Shown here: one piece after another, positions 17,748 through 27,021 of the stretch | Position numbering within the stretch: the stretch's first letter is position 1 | How the letters are laid out: each line of letters begins with the position of its first letter | Assembly (NCBI RefSeq): GCF_002102395.1 | Contig: NZ_LQPZ01000017.1 | Coordinates: 186,001 to 250,000, forward strand | Length of the DNA: 64,000 bases | Origin: Mycolicibacillus trivialis | Lineage (GTDB): Bacteria; Actinomycetota; Actinomycetes; Mycobacteriales; Mycobacteriaceae | Reading direction: 5' to 3' | The notes under the pieces: model-generated | What the model was told of the DNA's origin: nothing | Seen by the model: the letters and a program-made list of their open reading frames with translations, nothing else | Databases searched by the model: none | Translations under genes and position numbers: made by a program

Positions 17748-18403
17748 CCGGGCACCAGCGGAAGGACGTCGCCGCTCCAGAACGTCCCCGGGTCGAACCA
17801 GCTCGAATCCTTGCCGGTGTCGATCAACCCCATCTCCTCGTAGGTGATCGCCACCGTCTCGGCGCAATACGCACTGCGCAGCCCCGCGTCCCGCCTACGG
17901 GCCTTACGTCGCTGGGAAACCTCACGAATCTTCTTGTCCACGAACGGGATCCCACGAGTCCAATCATCGGGCGTCGGCAGCCGGCCGCGAAACCACCGGG
18001 CGGTCAGCCGAGCGGTCGACGGGAACGGGGTGCCGTTCATCCGGGCGATCACCCGCAGTAGCCGATCCTCCTGCTCCCGGGTGGCATACGGGGTCAGCTG
18101 GCGCAGCCAGCACCGCTGCCCGTACCGGCCCATCCACTGCTCGACCGCCTCGCGGGCGTCGTTGAGTTGCACACCGCGCTGATGGGTCCCGGTCCACACG
18201 TCCAGCAGCTTCTGGCCCAACTCGGCGTGCCACATCAACGGCGGCAGGTCGTCGATGGCCACCGTCATCCCGACATGGTTCACCGGCGCGTTCGACAGCG
18301 CCTGGATGGCCCGGTCCGGGCGGGAACTGCCCCGAAACAGCCAGATGTCGCCGGTGCGGGTCTCCTCCAGCGCGCGGCGCAGGCTCACGGTGCTCGCAGT
18401 CAC
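17708..18403 (-). CDS. Putative permuted papain-like (YiiX/C92-type) protein
   Basis: A 231-residue protein with GTG start at 18403. It has an N-terminal GDIWLFRG motif, then NHVGMTV (His about 43) with MWHAE, and a late Cys in YCAETVAITYEEMGL (about 193). This His-before-Cys order and GDI-HVG-C layout is what one sees in the circularly permuted NlpC/P60-like YiiX/YaeF family of amidases. No signal peptide is seen, so it is probably cytosolic. The family assignment is inference from motif order; the function is unknown. Confidence 0.6.
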   Translation of the reverse strand: MTASTVSLRRALEETRTGDIWLFRGSSRPDRAIQALSNAPVNHVGMTVAIDDLPPLMWHAELGQKLLDVWTGTHQRGVQLNDAREAVEQWMGRYGQRCWLRQLTPYATREQEDRLLRVIARMNGTPFPSTARLTARWFRGRLPTPDDWTRGIPFVDKKIREVSQRRKARRRDAGLRSAYCAETVAITYEEMGLIDTGKDSSWFDPGTFWSGDVLPLVPGYRLGSEIEVLAR

Positions 18404-18429
18404 CCCAGCACTGTAGGCAGACTGTGACC

Positions 18430-18588
18430 ATGCGCAAGTACTGGAAGTGGCTGGGGTTGGCCGGAGCCGTGGGCGTCGCCGCCGGTGGGGTGCTGGTCGT
18501 GCGGGACCAGCGGCGCCGCAAGGCCTACACCGCCGACGAGGTCCGCTCCCGACTCCACCAGCGGCTCGCCGAAAGCCAGCAGCGCTAA
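18430..18588 (+). CDS. Small single-pass membrane protein (52 aa)
   Basis: ATG 18430 opens a 52-residue frame: [20 protein letters not shown], then [32 protein letters not shown] split by a basic stop-transfer run. One membrane helix (about 7-25) is followed by a charged amphipathic helix. Codon use is typical of the neighbours. The stop overlaps the stop of the convergent cyclase gene by 4 bp. The family is not recognised. Confidence 0.7.
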   Translation: MRKYWKWLGLAGAVGVAAGGVLVVRDQRRRKAYTADEVRSRLHQRLAESQQR

Positions 18589-19373
18589 CCCGCCACCGGA
18601 TACAGCCGATGGCGACCGCTGAAACCCTTCAGCTCGACCTCGTGGCCCTCGGCGAAACCGATGGTGTCGATGCCGTCCAGGGCCGTGCGCACCGGCTCGC
18701 TCACCAGGATCTGACCGCCCTCGGCGGCGGCGGCGACCCGCGCGGCCATCGCCACGTTGCGGCCGAACAGGTCGTCGCCGCGGCGTACCGAGCGGCCCAG
18801 ATGGGCCCCGATGCGGACCCGAAAGCCGGTGCGGCGCGACCGTAGTGACTCCTGCACGGCGATGGCGCACCGCAGCGCGGGCTCCGGCGCGGAGAACGCG
18901 ATCATGAAGCCGTCGCCCTGCCCCTTGACCACCAGCCCGCCGTGTTCGTCGACCAGGCTGCGCACCAGCTTGTCGTGCGCGGCGATCAACTTCACCCAGG
19001 CCCGATCGCCGATCCGCTCGTTGAGGGCGGTGGAGCCCTCGATGTCGGTGAACACCAACACCACGGTGCCGTCGCCGGCCACCCGGGCCAGATCGGGCCG
19101 CTCCACCTGCGCCCAGCCGGCCAGATCCTCGATCGAGCTGCGCACCGCGGCGCCGAAACCCTCCCGCCGCACCAGGTTGGCGGTCTGCCACACGGTCTTC
19201 ACCGCCTCCCGGCCACCGGAGAGCAGCAGCGCCCGGGCATCGAAGCGCTGCCGAAGCCGGTCGACCTCGGCGTCGCTCTGCGCCAGCCGGCGGGACCCGA
19301 CCCGCCACAGCACCACCAGCGCGACCGCCTCGGCCAGTGCGATGACGGCCAGCACCCACACCGCGACCGTCAC
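18585..19373 (-). CDS. Class III adenylate/guanylate cyclase
   Basis: The 262-residue protein has an N-terminal hydrophobic helix ([23 protein letters not shown]), a linker, and a cyclase catalytic domain. [19 protein letters not shown] carries the first metal-binding Asp and [13 protein letters not shown] the second; RVRIGAHLG and [20 protein letters not shown] supply the Asn/Arg transition-state residues. It probably makes cAMP at the membrane. The GTG start lies just past the stop of the upstream hydrolase gene, implying coupling. The M. tuberculosis counterpart Rv1120c is, from memory, truncated; this copy looks intact. Confidence 0.9.
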   Translation of the reverse strand: MTVAVWVLAVIALAEAVALVVLWRVGSRRLAQSDAEVDRLRQRFDARALLLSGGREAVKTVWQTANLVRREGFGAAVRSSIEDLAGWAQVERPDLARVAGDGTVVLVFTDIEGSTALNERIGDRAWVKLIAAHDKLVRSLVDEHGGLVVKGQGDGFMIAFSAPEPALRCAIAVQESLRSRRTGFRVRIGAHLGRSVRRGDDLFGRNVAMAARVAAAAEGGQILVSEPVRTALDGIDTIGFAEGHEVELKGFSGRHRLYPVAG

Positions 19374-19375
19374 GG

Positions 19376-20230
19376 TCAGCTCGACTCGGAGACGAAATCG
19401 ACCACCGCGGCACTGAACGCGTCGTTGTCGTCGCCGGCCGCGGTGTGGCCCGCGGAGCCCAGTTCGACGAACTCCGCCGCGGGCACTTTCGCCAGGAAGT
19501 CCTCGACGCCGGCAGTGCTCACCACATCGGAGAGCTTGCCGCGGATCAGCAGGATCGGGATCGTCAGATCCATCACCGCCCGTTCGAGTTTCGCGGTGCG
19601 CAGCGCCGGATCGTCGCCGGGCTTGGTCAGCAGCGCCGGGTCCCAATGCCAATACCAGCGCCCGTCTCGCTCCCGCAGGTTCTTCTTGAGCCCCTCGGTG
19701 CTGTCCGGCCGCGGCCGGTGCGGCAGGTAGGCAGCGATGGCGTCGGCCGCCTCGTCCAGGCTGGCGAACCCGTCGACGTGGCGGAACATGAAGTCGCGGA
19801 TACGGGCGCTGCCGCTCTTCTCGAACCGCGGCACCACGTCGACCAGGACCAGCCGGGTCACCCGCTGCGCACCGGCCTGTTCGGCGGCCAGGATCGCGGT
19901 GAGCCCGCCCAGGCTCGCACCGACCAGCGCCACCGGGCCGCCGATGGCGTCGATGACCGCCAGCACGTCGGTGGCGAGTGTCTCGATCGCGTAGTCGGCG
20001 CCGGGGGAGCGCTCGCTGTCGCCGTGGCCGCGGCTGTCCAGAGCGACCACGTGGAAACCCCGCCCGGCGAGCACCTGGCCGGTCTTCTTCCAGGAGAACC
20101 GGTTCTGCCCGCCGCCGTGCAGCAACAGCACCGTCGGGTGGGCGCCGTCGGCGGCGGCGCGGTTCCACTCGTCGGCGACGAGCACCACCCCGTCGGCGCC
20201 GGTGTAGCGGGTGGTCTGCGGCTGCTGCAC
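19376..20230 (-). CDS. Alpha/beta hydrolase (BpoB-like)
   Basis: A 284-residue alpha/beta-hydrolase starting at GTG 20230. It has the oxyanion [10 protein letters not shown], the nucleophile elbow GASLGG (Ser about 110) and the C-terminal catalytic His in [10 protein letters not shown]. Homologues are often named non-heme peroxidase, but the triad is that of an esterase or hydrolase and no natural substrate is known. It is followed directly by the cyclase gene. Confidence 0.88.
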   Translation of the reverse strand: MQQPQTTRYTGADGVVLVADEWNRAAADGAHPTVLLLHGGGQNRFSWKKTGQVLAGRGFHVVALDSRGHGDSERSPGADYAIETLATDVLAVIDAIGGPVALVGASLGGLTAILAAEQAGAQRVTRLVLVDVVPRFEKSGSARIRDFMFRHVDGFASLDEAADAIAAYLPHRPRPDSTEGLKKNLRERDGRWYWHWDPALLTKPGDDPALRTAKLERAVMDLTIPILLIRGKLSDVVSTAGVEDFLAKVPAAEFVELGSAGHTAAGDDNDAFSAAVVDFVSESS

Positions 20231-20372
20231 CCGCTCACCGTAACGCCCGCCGCCCGGCCATCGGCCGCTGCCACGGTGGGGGTACCCGCGGGCGTCGCGC
20301 ATAGGTTGTAATCGGAGGGCGGCCGGGCGGCGCCCGGGGACACGGCGAGCGAAGTGAGGCGGGCAGACAGTG

Positions 20373-21287
20373 ATGACCGAACCGGACTGGATCGACGTCC
20401 CGCCCGCCGATGACTCCCCGGTGGCGCTGAAGGCCCTGAGCTGGGGGCCGGCCGAGGGGCCGGTCGCGCTGTGCCTGCACGGCTTCCCCGACACCGCCTA
20501 CGGGTGGCGCAACCTGGCACCACGGCTGGTCGATGCGGGCTACCGGGTGGTGGCGCCGTTCCTGCGCGGGTACGCGCCCTCGGCGATCGCGCCGGACGGC
20601 TCCTACCACATCGGCGCGCTGATGCACGACGCGCTGCGGGTCCGCGAGGCGGCCGGCGGCACCGCCGACGACGTGGTGATCGGGCACGACTGGGGGGCCC
20701 TCACGGCCACCGGACTGGCCGCCATGCCCGACAGCCCGTTCACCAAGGCGGTGGTGATGTCGGTGCCGCCGGTGGCGGCGTTCCGCGCGGCCACCGGCTG
20801 GTCCGACCGGCTGCGGCTGGCCGGTTTGCTGCCGGCGCAGGCGCTGCGCAGTTGGTACATCGGCTTCTTCCAGCTGCCGGTGGTGCCGGAGCGGGCCGCC
20901 GCGCGGGTGGTTCCGCTGCTGTGGCGGCGCTGGTCGCCGGGGTACGACGCCACCGACGACCTCCGCCACGTCGATGCGGCGATCGGCACCCCGGAGGGCT
21001 GGCGCGCGGCGCTCGGCCCCTATCGGGCCACGATCCGCAACCCCCGGCCGCCGGCACGCTACGCCGAACTGCACCGGCACTGGCAATCCGCGCCGCGGCT
21101 CCCGACGCTGTATCTGCACGGCCGCGACGACGGCTGCATGACCGCCGACTTCGTGCCCTGGGCCAGCCGGGTGCTGCCGCCGGGCAGTGACGCCAAGGTC
21201 ATCGACCGGGCGGGGCATTTCCTGCAGCTCGAGGCCGCGGACGAGGTCGGCGACGCGGTGCTGGCGTTCCTCGACGTCCCGGGCTGA
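20373..21287 (+). CDS. Alpha/beta-fold epoxide hydrolase (EphC-like)
   Basis: The 304-residue protein has the HGFPDTAYGWRN oxyanion motif, the nucleophile elbow GHDWGAL with Asp in place of Ser (residue about 108), and the terminal DRAGHFLQLEA with the catalytic His. An Asp nucleophile preceded by HGFP is typical of soluble epoxide hydrolases or haloalkane dehalogenases. The position matches ephC (Rv1124) from memory. A GTG sits one codon upstream at 20370. The acyltransferase-like gene follows 9 bp later, probably in one operon. Confidence 0.88.
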   Translation: MTEPDWIDVPPADDSPVALKALSWGPAEGPVALCLHGFPDTAYGWRNLAPRLVDAGYRVVAPFLRGYAPSAIAPDGSYHIGALMHDALRVREAAGGTADDVVIGHDWGALTATGLAAMPDSPFTKAVVMSVPPVAAFRAATGWSDRLRLAGLLPAQALRSWYIGFFQLPVVPERAAARVVPLLWRRWSPGYDATDDLRHVDAAIGTPEGWRAALGPYRATIRNPRPPARYAELHRHWQSAPRLPTLYLHGRDDGCMTADFVPWASRVLPPGSDAKVIDRAGHFLQLEAADEVGDAVLAFLDVPG

Positions 21288-21296
21288 GCCGCCGTC

Positions 21297-22529
21297 GTGC
21301 CGGTGCACCCGATGGCCGCCGTGGACGCCCAGTTCTACTGGATGGCCGCGAAAATCCCCAGCGACCAGTTCCTGCTGTATGCCTTCGCCGGCGAGCCGGC
21401 GCATTTCGACGCGGCCGCCGACGCCGTGTCGGACCGGGCCCGCGCCTGCCCGGCCCTGACGATGCGGGTCGATGACGGCAACCCGCTGACCTACCCGCGC
21501 TGGGTGAGCGGGACACCGCCGCCGCCGGTGATCCACCGGCTCGACCGCGCCGACTGGACCGGGTGCCTGGACGCCGTGGCCGCCCTGGGGGAGCGGCAAC
21601 TCGACGCGCGGGTCATGCCATGGCGCCTACACCTCTTCCCGGGCGTCACCGACATCCCCGGCGCGGGTACCGGGACGGTCGCGGTGTTGCAGGTCGCCCA
21701 CGCGCTGGCCGACGGTGGCCGGGCCTCGGCGTTGGCCGCCTGGCTCTTCGGCCGACCCGATCCGGTGCCCGACGTGCCGGTCGTCCCGCGCGGGTTTCTG
21801 CCCCGGCGGGCGGTGGCGGCCGCGCGCGCCCATCGCCGTCTGGACGACGACATCGCCGCCGGAGTGATCGCCGCCAAATCCGGGTCGCGGCCGTTGCTGA
21901 GCACCAACGCGCAACCGGACGGTCCGCGCACCCTGCGCACCGTGGTGCGCCGACGCGCGCAACTGACCGGACCGACGGTCACCATCGCGGTCCTGACCGC
22001 AGTCGGCACCGCACTGGCCGCCCACCTCGACGAGCCCACCGACACCGCGGGCGCAGAGGTTCCGATGGCCAAACCCGGCCCGCGACTGGCCCACAACCAT
22101 TTCCACAACGTCAGCGTCGGCCTGTACCCGCGGCTCGACCCGGCGCAGCGCGCGGAGCGCATCGCCGACGAGTTGACCGCCGCGCGCCGCCGCGCCGAAC
22201 ACCCGGCCACCGCTGCCGCCGACCGTGCGTTCGCGGCTGTGCCCGCGCCGCTGTTGCGATGGGGCGTCGGCCGTTTCGACGCCGCCACGCGCCCCGATCA
22301 GGTCTCGGGCAACACCGTGGTCTCCAGCGTGCACCGGGGTCCGGCCGACCTGCGGTTCGGTGACACCCCGGTAGTGCTCACCGCCGGCTACCCGGCGCTC
22401 TCCCCGGCGATGGGCCTGACCCACGGTGTGCACGGCATCGGCGACACCGTCGCGATCAGTGTGCACGCCGCGCACGCGGCCCTCGATGATGTCGACGCCT
22501 ACCTGCGGCACCTGGAAGCGGCGCTCTAG
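21297..22529 (+). CDS. Wax-ester-synthase-like acyltransferase domain protein
   Basis: A 410-residue protein from GTG 21297. The region VAVLQVAHALADGGRAS (about 125-141) resembles the HHxxxDG active site of CoA-dependent acyltransferases (WS/DGAT, condensation domains), but the first His is replaced by Val-Ala. A C-terminal NTVVSSVHRGP...GLTHGVHGIGD segment fits the second half of WS/DGAT folds. Because the motif is incomplete, activity is uncertain. It is operonic with the epoxide hydrolase gene. Confidence 0.6.
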   Translation: MPVHPMAAVDAQFYWMAAKIPSDQFLLYAFAGEPAHFDAAADAVSDRARACPALTMRVDDGNPLTYPRWVSGTPPPPVIHRLDRADWTGCLDAVAALGERQLDARVMPWRLHLFPGVTDIPGAGTGTVAVLQVAHALADGGRASALAAWLFGRPDPVPDVPVVPRGFLPRRAVAAARAHRRLDDDIAAGVIAAKSGSRPLLSTNAQPDGPRTLRTVVRRRAQLTGPTVTIAVLTAVGTALAAHLDEPTDTAGAEVPMAKPGPRLAHNHFHNVSVGLYPRLDPAQRAERIADELTAARRRAEHPATAAADRAFAAVPAPLLRWGVGRFDAATRPDQVSGNTVVSSVHRGPADLRFGDTPVVLTAGYPALSPAMGLTHGVHGIGDTVAISVHAAHAALDDVDAYLRHLEAAL

Positions 22530-22549
22530 CAGCCGGTCGGCTCTGCCAC

Positions 22550-22555
22550 TAGCGT
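22550..22555 (+). promoter_or_regulatory. -10 element for doxX (leaderless)
   Basis: TAGCGT (TANNNT) ends 7 nt before ATG 22563, and no ribosome site lies between. Confidence 0.45.
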
Positions 22556-22562
22556 GGCGGTC

Positions 22563-23081
22563 ATGAGCACCGACACCGCACTGGACACCGCCCTGTTGAT
22601 CCTGCGCCTGCTGCTCGGCCTGACCCTGGCCGCGCACGGGCTGAACAAATTCTTCGGCGGTGGACGGATCCCCGGCACCGCCGACTGGTTCGAGAGCATC
22701 GGGATGAAGCCCGGACGCGTCCACGCGATCGCCGCGGCCACCACCGAAACCGCCGCCGGGCTGGGCCTGGCCGCCGGGCTGCTCACCCCGATCCCGGCCG
22801 CCGGGTTCGTCGCGCTGATGGTGGTGGCCGCCTGGACGGTCCACCGCGCCAACGGATTCTTCATCGTCGGCGGCGGCTGGGAGTACAACCTGGTGCTGGC
22901 CGGGTCGGCGGTCGTGGTGGCGATGCTCGGCGCCGGTCGCTACAGCCTGGACTGGCTGATCTTCGGCGACGACTGGGCCGCGGGCTGGTGCGGACTGCTG
23001 ATCGCGTTGGGACTCGGGCTGGCCGGCGCCATCGGGCAACTGGTGCTCTTCTACCGCCCGACGGTCAGCCGGGACCGGTAG
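22563..23081 (+). CDS. DoxX family membrane protein
   Basis: The 172-residue, four-helix DoxX-type protein has the N-terminal RLLLGLTLAAHGLNKFFGGGRIPGTADWFESIG motif (split here by helix 1 and a loop) characteristic of the family. Some members form redox complexes with superoxide dismutase and rhodanese-like proteins in mycobacteria; others are quinone-linked oxidoreductase subunits. Its 3' end overlaps the convergent prpR/ramB-type gene by 17 bp. Confidence 0.88.
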   Translation: MSTDTALDTALLILRLLLGLTLAAHGLNKFFGGGRIPGTADWFESIGMKPGRVHAIAAATTETAAGLGLAAGLLTPIPAAGFVALMVVAAWTVHRANGFFIVGGGWEYNLVLAGSAVVVAMLGAGRYSLDWLIFGDDWAAGWCGLLIALGLGLAGAIGQLVLFYRPTVSRDR

Positions 23082-24483
23082 CCGGCGAGTACGGCAGTCC
23101 GCTGCTGGTGTTCTCGTCGACCACCACCGGCCTGCCCAGGTACGGGAAGGCGCGCTGCGCACACGACGGTCGGCTGCAGATCTTGCACCCGGCCCCGATC
23201 GGCACGGCGGTCGAAGGATCGTCGAGCGCCACCCCGGTGGAGTAGACCAACTGATCGGCGTGCGCCAGATCGCAGCCCAGTCCGATCGCGAAACTCTTCT
23301 GCTGGCCGAGGTATCCGCGCGACTCGGGGCTGGTGGTCTTGGCGATCCAGAAATAGGATCGGCCGTCGGGCATCTGGGCGACCTGGGTGACCAGCCGGCC
23401 GGGCTGGGCGAACGCGTCGTGGACCACCCACAGCGGGCAGCTACCGCCAACACGGCTGAAGTGAAACGCGGTGGCCGACTGACGTTTCGAGATGTTGCCC
23501 GCTTTGTCGGTGCGCACGAAGATGAACGGCACGCCGCGCAGTTGCGGGCGCTGCAGGGTGGACAGCCGGTGGCAGACGGTTTCGAATCCCACCTCGAACC
23601 GGCGGGCCAGCAGGTCGATGTCGTAACGCAATTCGGTAGCCGCGGTGTGAAACTCGGTGTAGGGCAGCAGGAAGGCGCCGGCGAAGTAATTGGCCAGGCC
23701 GATCCGGGCGACGCCGCGCGCCTCGGTGCTCAGGTGCGCATCCTCGGCCAGGATCGCCGAGATAAGCTCCGCCTGGCTGAGCAGCGCCAGCTGGGTGGCG
23801 ATCTGGAAGGCGCGCTGGCCGGGCAGCAACCAGTGGGCGACCCGTAACACTTTGCCCGGGGCGTCGAAGTGGCGTTTGGTCTGCTCGCCGAGCCGGGTGT
23901 CGACGTGGACCACGATGCCGAAGCGCTCGGCCATCAACTCGGCGAGCTGGATGTCCAATCCACCGACCCGCATGCCGTGGTCGCGGAACATCTGCTCGGC
24001 GGCGGAGTCGAGCTCGCCGATGTAGTTGCTGCGGTCGTAGAAGAAATCCCGCACCTCCTCGAACGGCATCGGCCCGTCGGGGGCCGGGTCGGCGGCCGCG
24101 CGGAACCGGTAGCCCTCCAACTCGTCGCTGGCGTCGCGAAGCCGGCGATGCATGCTCACCACGGCCCGGCCCAGTTCGGGCATCCGGGCCACCAGCTCCT
24201 CGATCTGGCTCCCGGTCGCGGGATGCTCACCCGCCTCGGCGGTGAACACCTCGGCGAGGTCGGCGGCCAGCCGCGCGTCGGTGTCGGGGGAGAAGTAATG
24301 CGCGGGCAGATCGAAGCGCTCGGTCAACACCAGCAGCACCGAGACCGTCAGCGGACGCTGGTCGTTCTCCAGTTGGTTGACGTAGCTGGCCGACAGATCC
24401 AGCGCGCGTGCCATCGCGACCTGGGTGAGCCCACGCTCCTCGCGCAACCGTCGGAGCCGGGCGCCGGAGAACATCTTGGCCAC
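23065..24483 (-). CDS. PrpR/RamB-type short-chain fatty acid transcriptional regulator
   Basis: The 472-residue regulator has an N-terminal XRE helix-turn-helix (RLRRLREERGLTQVAMARAL...LENDQRPL), a central IrrE/ImmA-like domain and a C-terminal DUF2083-type effector domain. CKICSRPSCAQRA near the C-terminus is the Cys-rich motif that binds a 4Fe-4S cluster in PrpR. PrpR proteins bind CoA or propionyl-CoA and activate prpDC. This gene is divergent from prpD, as Rv1129c is from Rv1130 (from memory). Start choice is GTG 24483; ATG 24474 is an alternative. Confidence 0.92.
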   Translation of the reverse strand: MAKMFSGARLRRLREERGLTQVAMARALDLSASYVNQLENDQRPLTVSVLLVLTERFDLPAHYFSPDTDARLAADLAEVFTAEAGEHPATGSQIEELVARMPELGRAVVSMHRRLRDASDELEGYRFRAAADPAPDGPMPFEEVRDFFYDRSNYIGELDSAAEQMFRDHGMRVGGLDIQLAELMAERFGIVVHVDTRLGEQTKRHFDAPGKVLRVAHWLLPGQRAFQIATQLALLSQAELISAILAEDAHLSTEARGVARIGLANYFAGAFLLPYTEFHTAATELRYDIDLLARRFEVGFETVCHRLSTLQRPQLRGVPFIFVRTDKAGNISKRQSATAFHFSRVGGSCPLWVVHDAFAQPGRLVTQVAQMPDGRSYFWIAKTTSPESRGYLGQQKSFAIGLGCDLAHADQLVYSTGVALDDPSTAVPIGAGCKICSRPSCAQRAFPYLGRPVVVDENTSSGLPYSPATGPG

Positions 24484-24588
24484 CGCAGAACTGTACCGCG
24501 CCGATCGTTCACAACATTCGCATCCGGCTCGGCCTGAGGACGCAAAAATCCACATCAACAGGGGGCTTCCGCTTCTCGCGATCCTGCA

Positions 24589-24594
24589 TATGGT
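24589..24594 (+). promoter_or_regulatory. -10 element of a leaderless prpD transcript
   Basis: TATGGT ends 7 nt before the prpD ATG at 24602, and the gap GTGAATC carries no ribosome site. A GCAAAAA motif at 24542-24548 and TTCGCAT upstream resemble halves of the TTTGCAAA sites used by RamB/PrpR, but the match is weak. Confidence 0.5.
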
Positions 24595-24601
24595 GTGAAT
24601 C

Positions 24602-26104
24602 ATGCAGACTCATTCCGTTCACACCCGCCGCAGTGCCGAGGCGTTCCCCCGCACCGACGAACTGGCCTGGAAGATCGCCGAAGTGGCCGCCGACCCGGTG
24701 GCCGTGGAACCCGACACCGAGGCGATGGTGATCAACCGGATCATCGACAACGCCGCGGTGAGTGCCGCCGCGGTGCTGCGGCGCCCGGTCAGCGTCGCCC
24801 GCGCGCAGGCGCTGGCCCACCCGGCTGAGCCGGGCGCGGCGGTCTTCGGCGTCACCGGCGGCTACTCCGCGGAGTGGGCGGCCTGGGCCAACGGCGTCGC
24901 GGTGCGTGAACTGGACTTCCACGACACCTTCCTGGCCGCGGACTACTCCCACCCCGGTGACAACATCCCGGCGCTGGTCGCCGTCGGCCAGCACCTGGGC
25001 TGCACCGGCGCCGACCTGATCCGCGGGCTGGCCACCGCCTATGAGATCCAGATCAACCTGACCCGGGGGATCTGCCTGCACCAGCACAAGATCGACCACG
25101 TCGCCCACCTCGGGCCGTCGGCCGCGGCCGGACTGGGCACGATGCTGAACCTGGACACCGAGACCATCTACCAAGCGATCGGCCAGGCCCTGCACCTGAC
25201 GACCGCCACCCGGCAATCCCGCAAGGGCCTGATCTCGAGCTGGAAGGCGTTCGCCCCGGCCCACGCCGGCAAGATCGCCATCGAGGCGGTGGACCGCGCG
25301 ATGCGCGGGGAGGGCTCCCCGGCGCCGATCTGGGAGGGCGAGGACGGTGTCATCGCCTGGTTGCTGGCCGGCCCCGAGCACACCTACCAGGTCCCGCTGC
25401 CCGGCCCCGGCGAACCCAAACGCGCCATCCTCGACAGCTACACCAAGGAACATTCCGCGGAGTACCAGAGCCAGGCGCCCATCGACCTGGCCCGCCGGAT
25501 GCGCGAGCGCATCGGCGACCTCGACCAGATCGCCACCGTCGTGCTGCACACCAGCCACCACACCCACGTGGTGATCGGCACCGGCTCGGGCGACCCGCAG
25601 AAGTTCGACCCCGACGCGTCGCGGGAGACCCTCGACCACTCGCTGCCCTACATCTTCGCGGTGGCGCTGCAGGACGGCAGCTGGCATCACCAGCACTCCT
25701 ACGCACCGGAGCGGGCCCACCGGCCGGACACCATCGAGCTCTGGCGCAAGATCTCCACGGTCGAGGACCCGGAGTGGACCCGCCGGTACCACTCGACCGA
25801 CCCGGCCGAGAAGGCGTTCGGTGCCCGCGCGGAGATCACCCTCAAAAACGGCGACGTGATCAGCGACGAACTCGCGGTCGCCGACGCCCACCCGCTCGGG
25901 GCGCACCCGTTCACCCGCGAGCAGTATGTCGCGAAGTTCCACGAGTTGGCCGCCGACGTGGTGGAGCCGGCCGAACGGGACCGGTTCGTCGCCGCCGCCG
26001 AAGGCGTCTCGGCGCTGGCCGGCGGCGAGTTGGCGGCCCTCAACGTGCGGATCGAGCCGGCCGTGCTGGACAAGGCGCCGAGCATCCCGGCGGGGATCTT
26101 CTGA
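24602..26104 (+). CDS. prpD: 2-methylcitrate dehydratase
   Basis: PrpD dehydrates 2-methylcitrate to 2-methyl-cis-aconitate in propionyl-CoA detoxification. The 500-residue protein has the MmgE/PrpD family fold, with [15 protein letters not shown] near the N-terminus, [41 protein letters not shown] and [19 protein letters not shown]. It is the first gene of prpD-prpB-prpC; its TGA overlaps the prpB ATG by 1 bp. Expression is probably activated by the divergent PrpR-type regulator when odd-chain or sterol-derived propionate is used. Confidence 0.96.
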   Translation: MQTHSVHTRRSAEAFPRTDELAWKIAEVAADPVAVEPDTEAMVINRIIDNAAVSAAAVLRRPVSVARAQALAHPAEPGAAVFGVTGGYSAEWAAWANGVAVRELDFHDTFLAADYSHPGDNIPALVAVGQHLGCTGADLIRGLATAYEIQINLTRGICLHQHKIDHVAHLGPSAAAGLGTMLNLDTETIYQAIGQALHLTTATRQSRKGLISSWKAFAPAHAGKIAIEAVDRAMRGEGSPAPIWEGEDGVIAWLLAGPEHTYQVPLPGPGEPKRAILDSYTKEHSAEYQSQAPIDLARRMRERIGDLDQIATVVLHTSHHTHVVIGTGSGDPQKFDPDASRETLDHSLPYIFAVALQDGSWHHQHSYAPERAHRPDTIELWRKISTVEDPEWTRRYHSTDPAEKAFGARAEITLKNGDVISDELAVADAHPLGAHPFTREQYVAKFHELAADVVEPAERDRFVAAAEGVSALAGGELAALNVRIEPAVLDKAPSIPAGIF

Positions 26105-27021
26105 TGGCCGGCCTGCTGAACGCGGCCGCGGACCCCGCCGACAAGCGGGCGGCGTTTCGTCGCGGACTCGATTCGGGCCGGCTGCAACGGTTCCCCGGCG
26201 CGTTCTCGCCGCTGGTGGCGAAGCTGATCGCCGAGATCGGCTTCGACGGCGTCTACGTCTCCGGTGCGGTGCTCTCCGCCGACCTCGGCCTGCCCGACAT
26301 CGGGTTGACCACGCTGAGTGAGGTCGCGGCCCGCGCCGGACAGATCGCCGCCGCCACCGACCTGCCGACCCTGGTCGACGCGGACACCGGGTTCGGGGAG
26401 CCGATGAACGCCGCGCGCACCGTCGCGGTGCTCGAGGACGCCGGCCTGGCCGGCTGCCACCTCGAGGACCAGGTCAACCCGAAGCGCTGCGGACACCTGG
26501 ACGGCAAGGCGGTGGTGGAGACCGCCGACATGGTCAAGCGGTTGCGGGCGGCGGTCTCGGCGCGCCGGGACCCGAACTTCGTGGTCTGCGCACGCACCGA
26601 CGCCGCCGGCATCGAGGGGATCGGCGCGGCGATCGAGCGGGCCCGCGCCTACGCCGACGCCGGTGCGGACATGATTTTCACCGAGGCACTGGCCGGCCCG
26701 GCCGACTTCGAACGGTTCCGTTCCGCGGTCGACATCCCGTTGCTGGCCAACATGACCGAGTTCGGTAAATCCGAGCTGCTCACCGTAGAGCAACTGAGCG
26801 ATCTCGGCTACAACGCGGTCATCTACCCGGTGACGACGTTGCGTCTGGCGATGTTCGCCGTGGAGGAGGGCCTGCGCGAGATCGACCGGGCCGGCACCCA
26901 GGACGCGCTGCTCGACCGGATGCAGCACCGGAGTCGGCTCTACGAGCTGCTGCGTTACGCCGACTACAACCAATTCGACGACGAGATCTTCAATTTCACC
27001 GTGCGCGAAGGAAACCGATGA
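26104..27021 (+). CDS. prpB: Methylisocitrate lyase
   Basis: PrpB cleaves 2-methylisocitrate to pyruvate and succinate, closing the methylcitrate cycle. The 305-residue protein shows the PEP mutase/isocitrate lyase superfamily core: GVYVSGAVLSAD, DADTGFGEP (metal site), EDQVNPKRCGHLDGK with the catalytic KRCGH (Cys about 124) and ARTDA. M. tuberculosis lacks prpB and uses Icl1 instead, so its presence here separates this species. It overlaps prpC by 4 bp (ATGA). Confidence 0.96.
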   Translation: MAGLLNAAADPADKRAAFRRGLDSGRLQRFPGAFSPLVAKLIAEIGFDGVYVSGAVLSADLGLPDIGLTTLSEVAARAGQIAAATDLPTLVDADTGFGEPMNAARTVAVLEDAGLAGCHLEDQVNPKRCGHLDGKAVVETADMVKRLRAAVSARRDPNFVVCARTDAAGIEGIGAAIERARAYADAGADMIFTEALAGPADFERFRSAVDIPLLANMTEFGKSELLTVEQLSDLGYNAVIYPVTTLRLAMFAVEEGLREIDRAGTQDALLDRMQHRSRLYELLRYADYNQFDDEIFNFTVREGNR

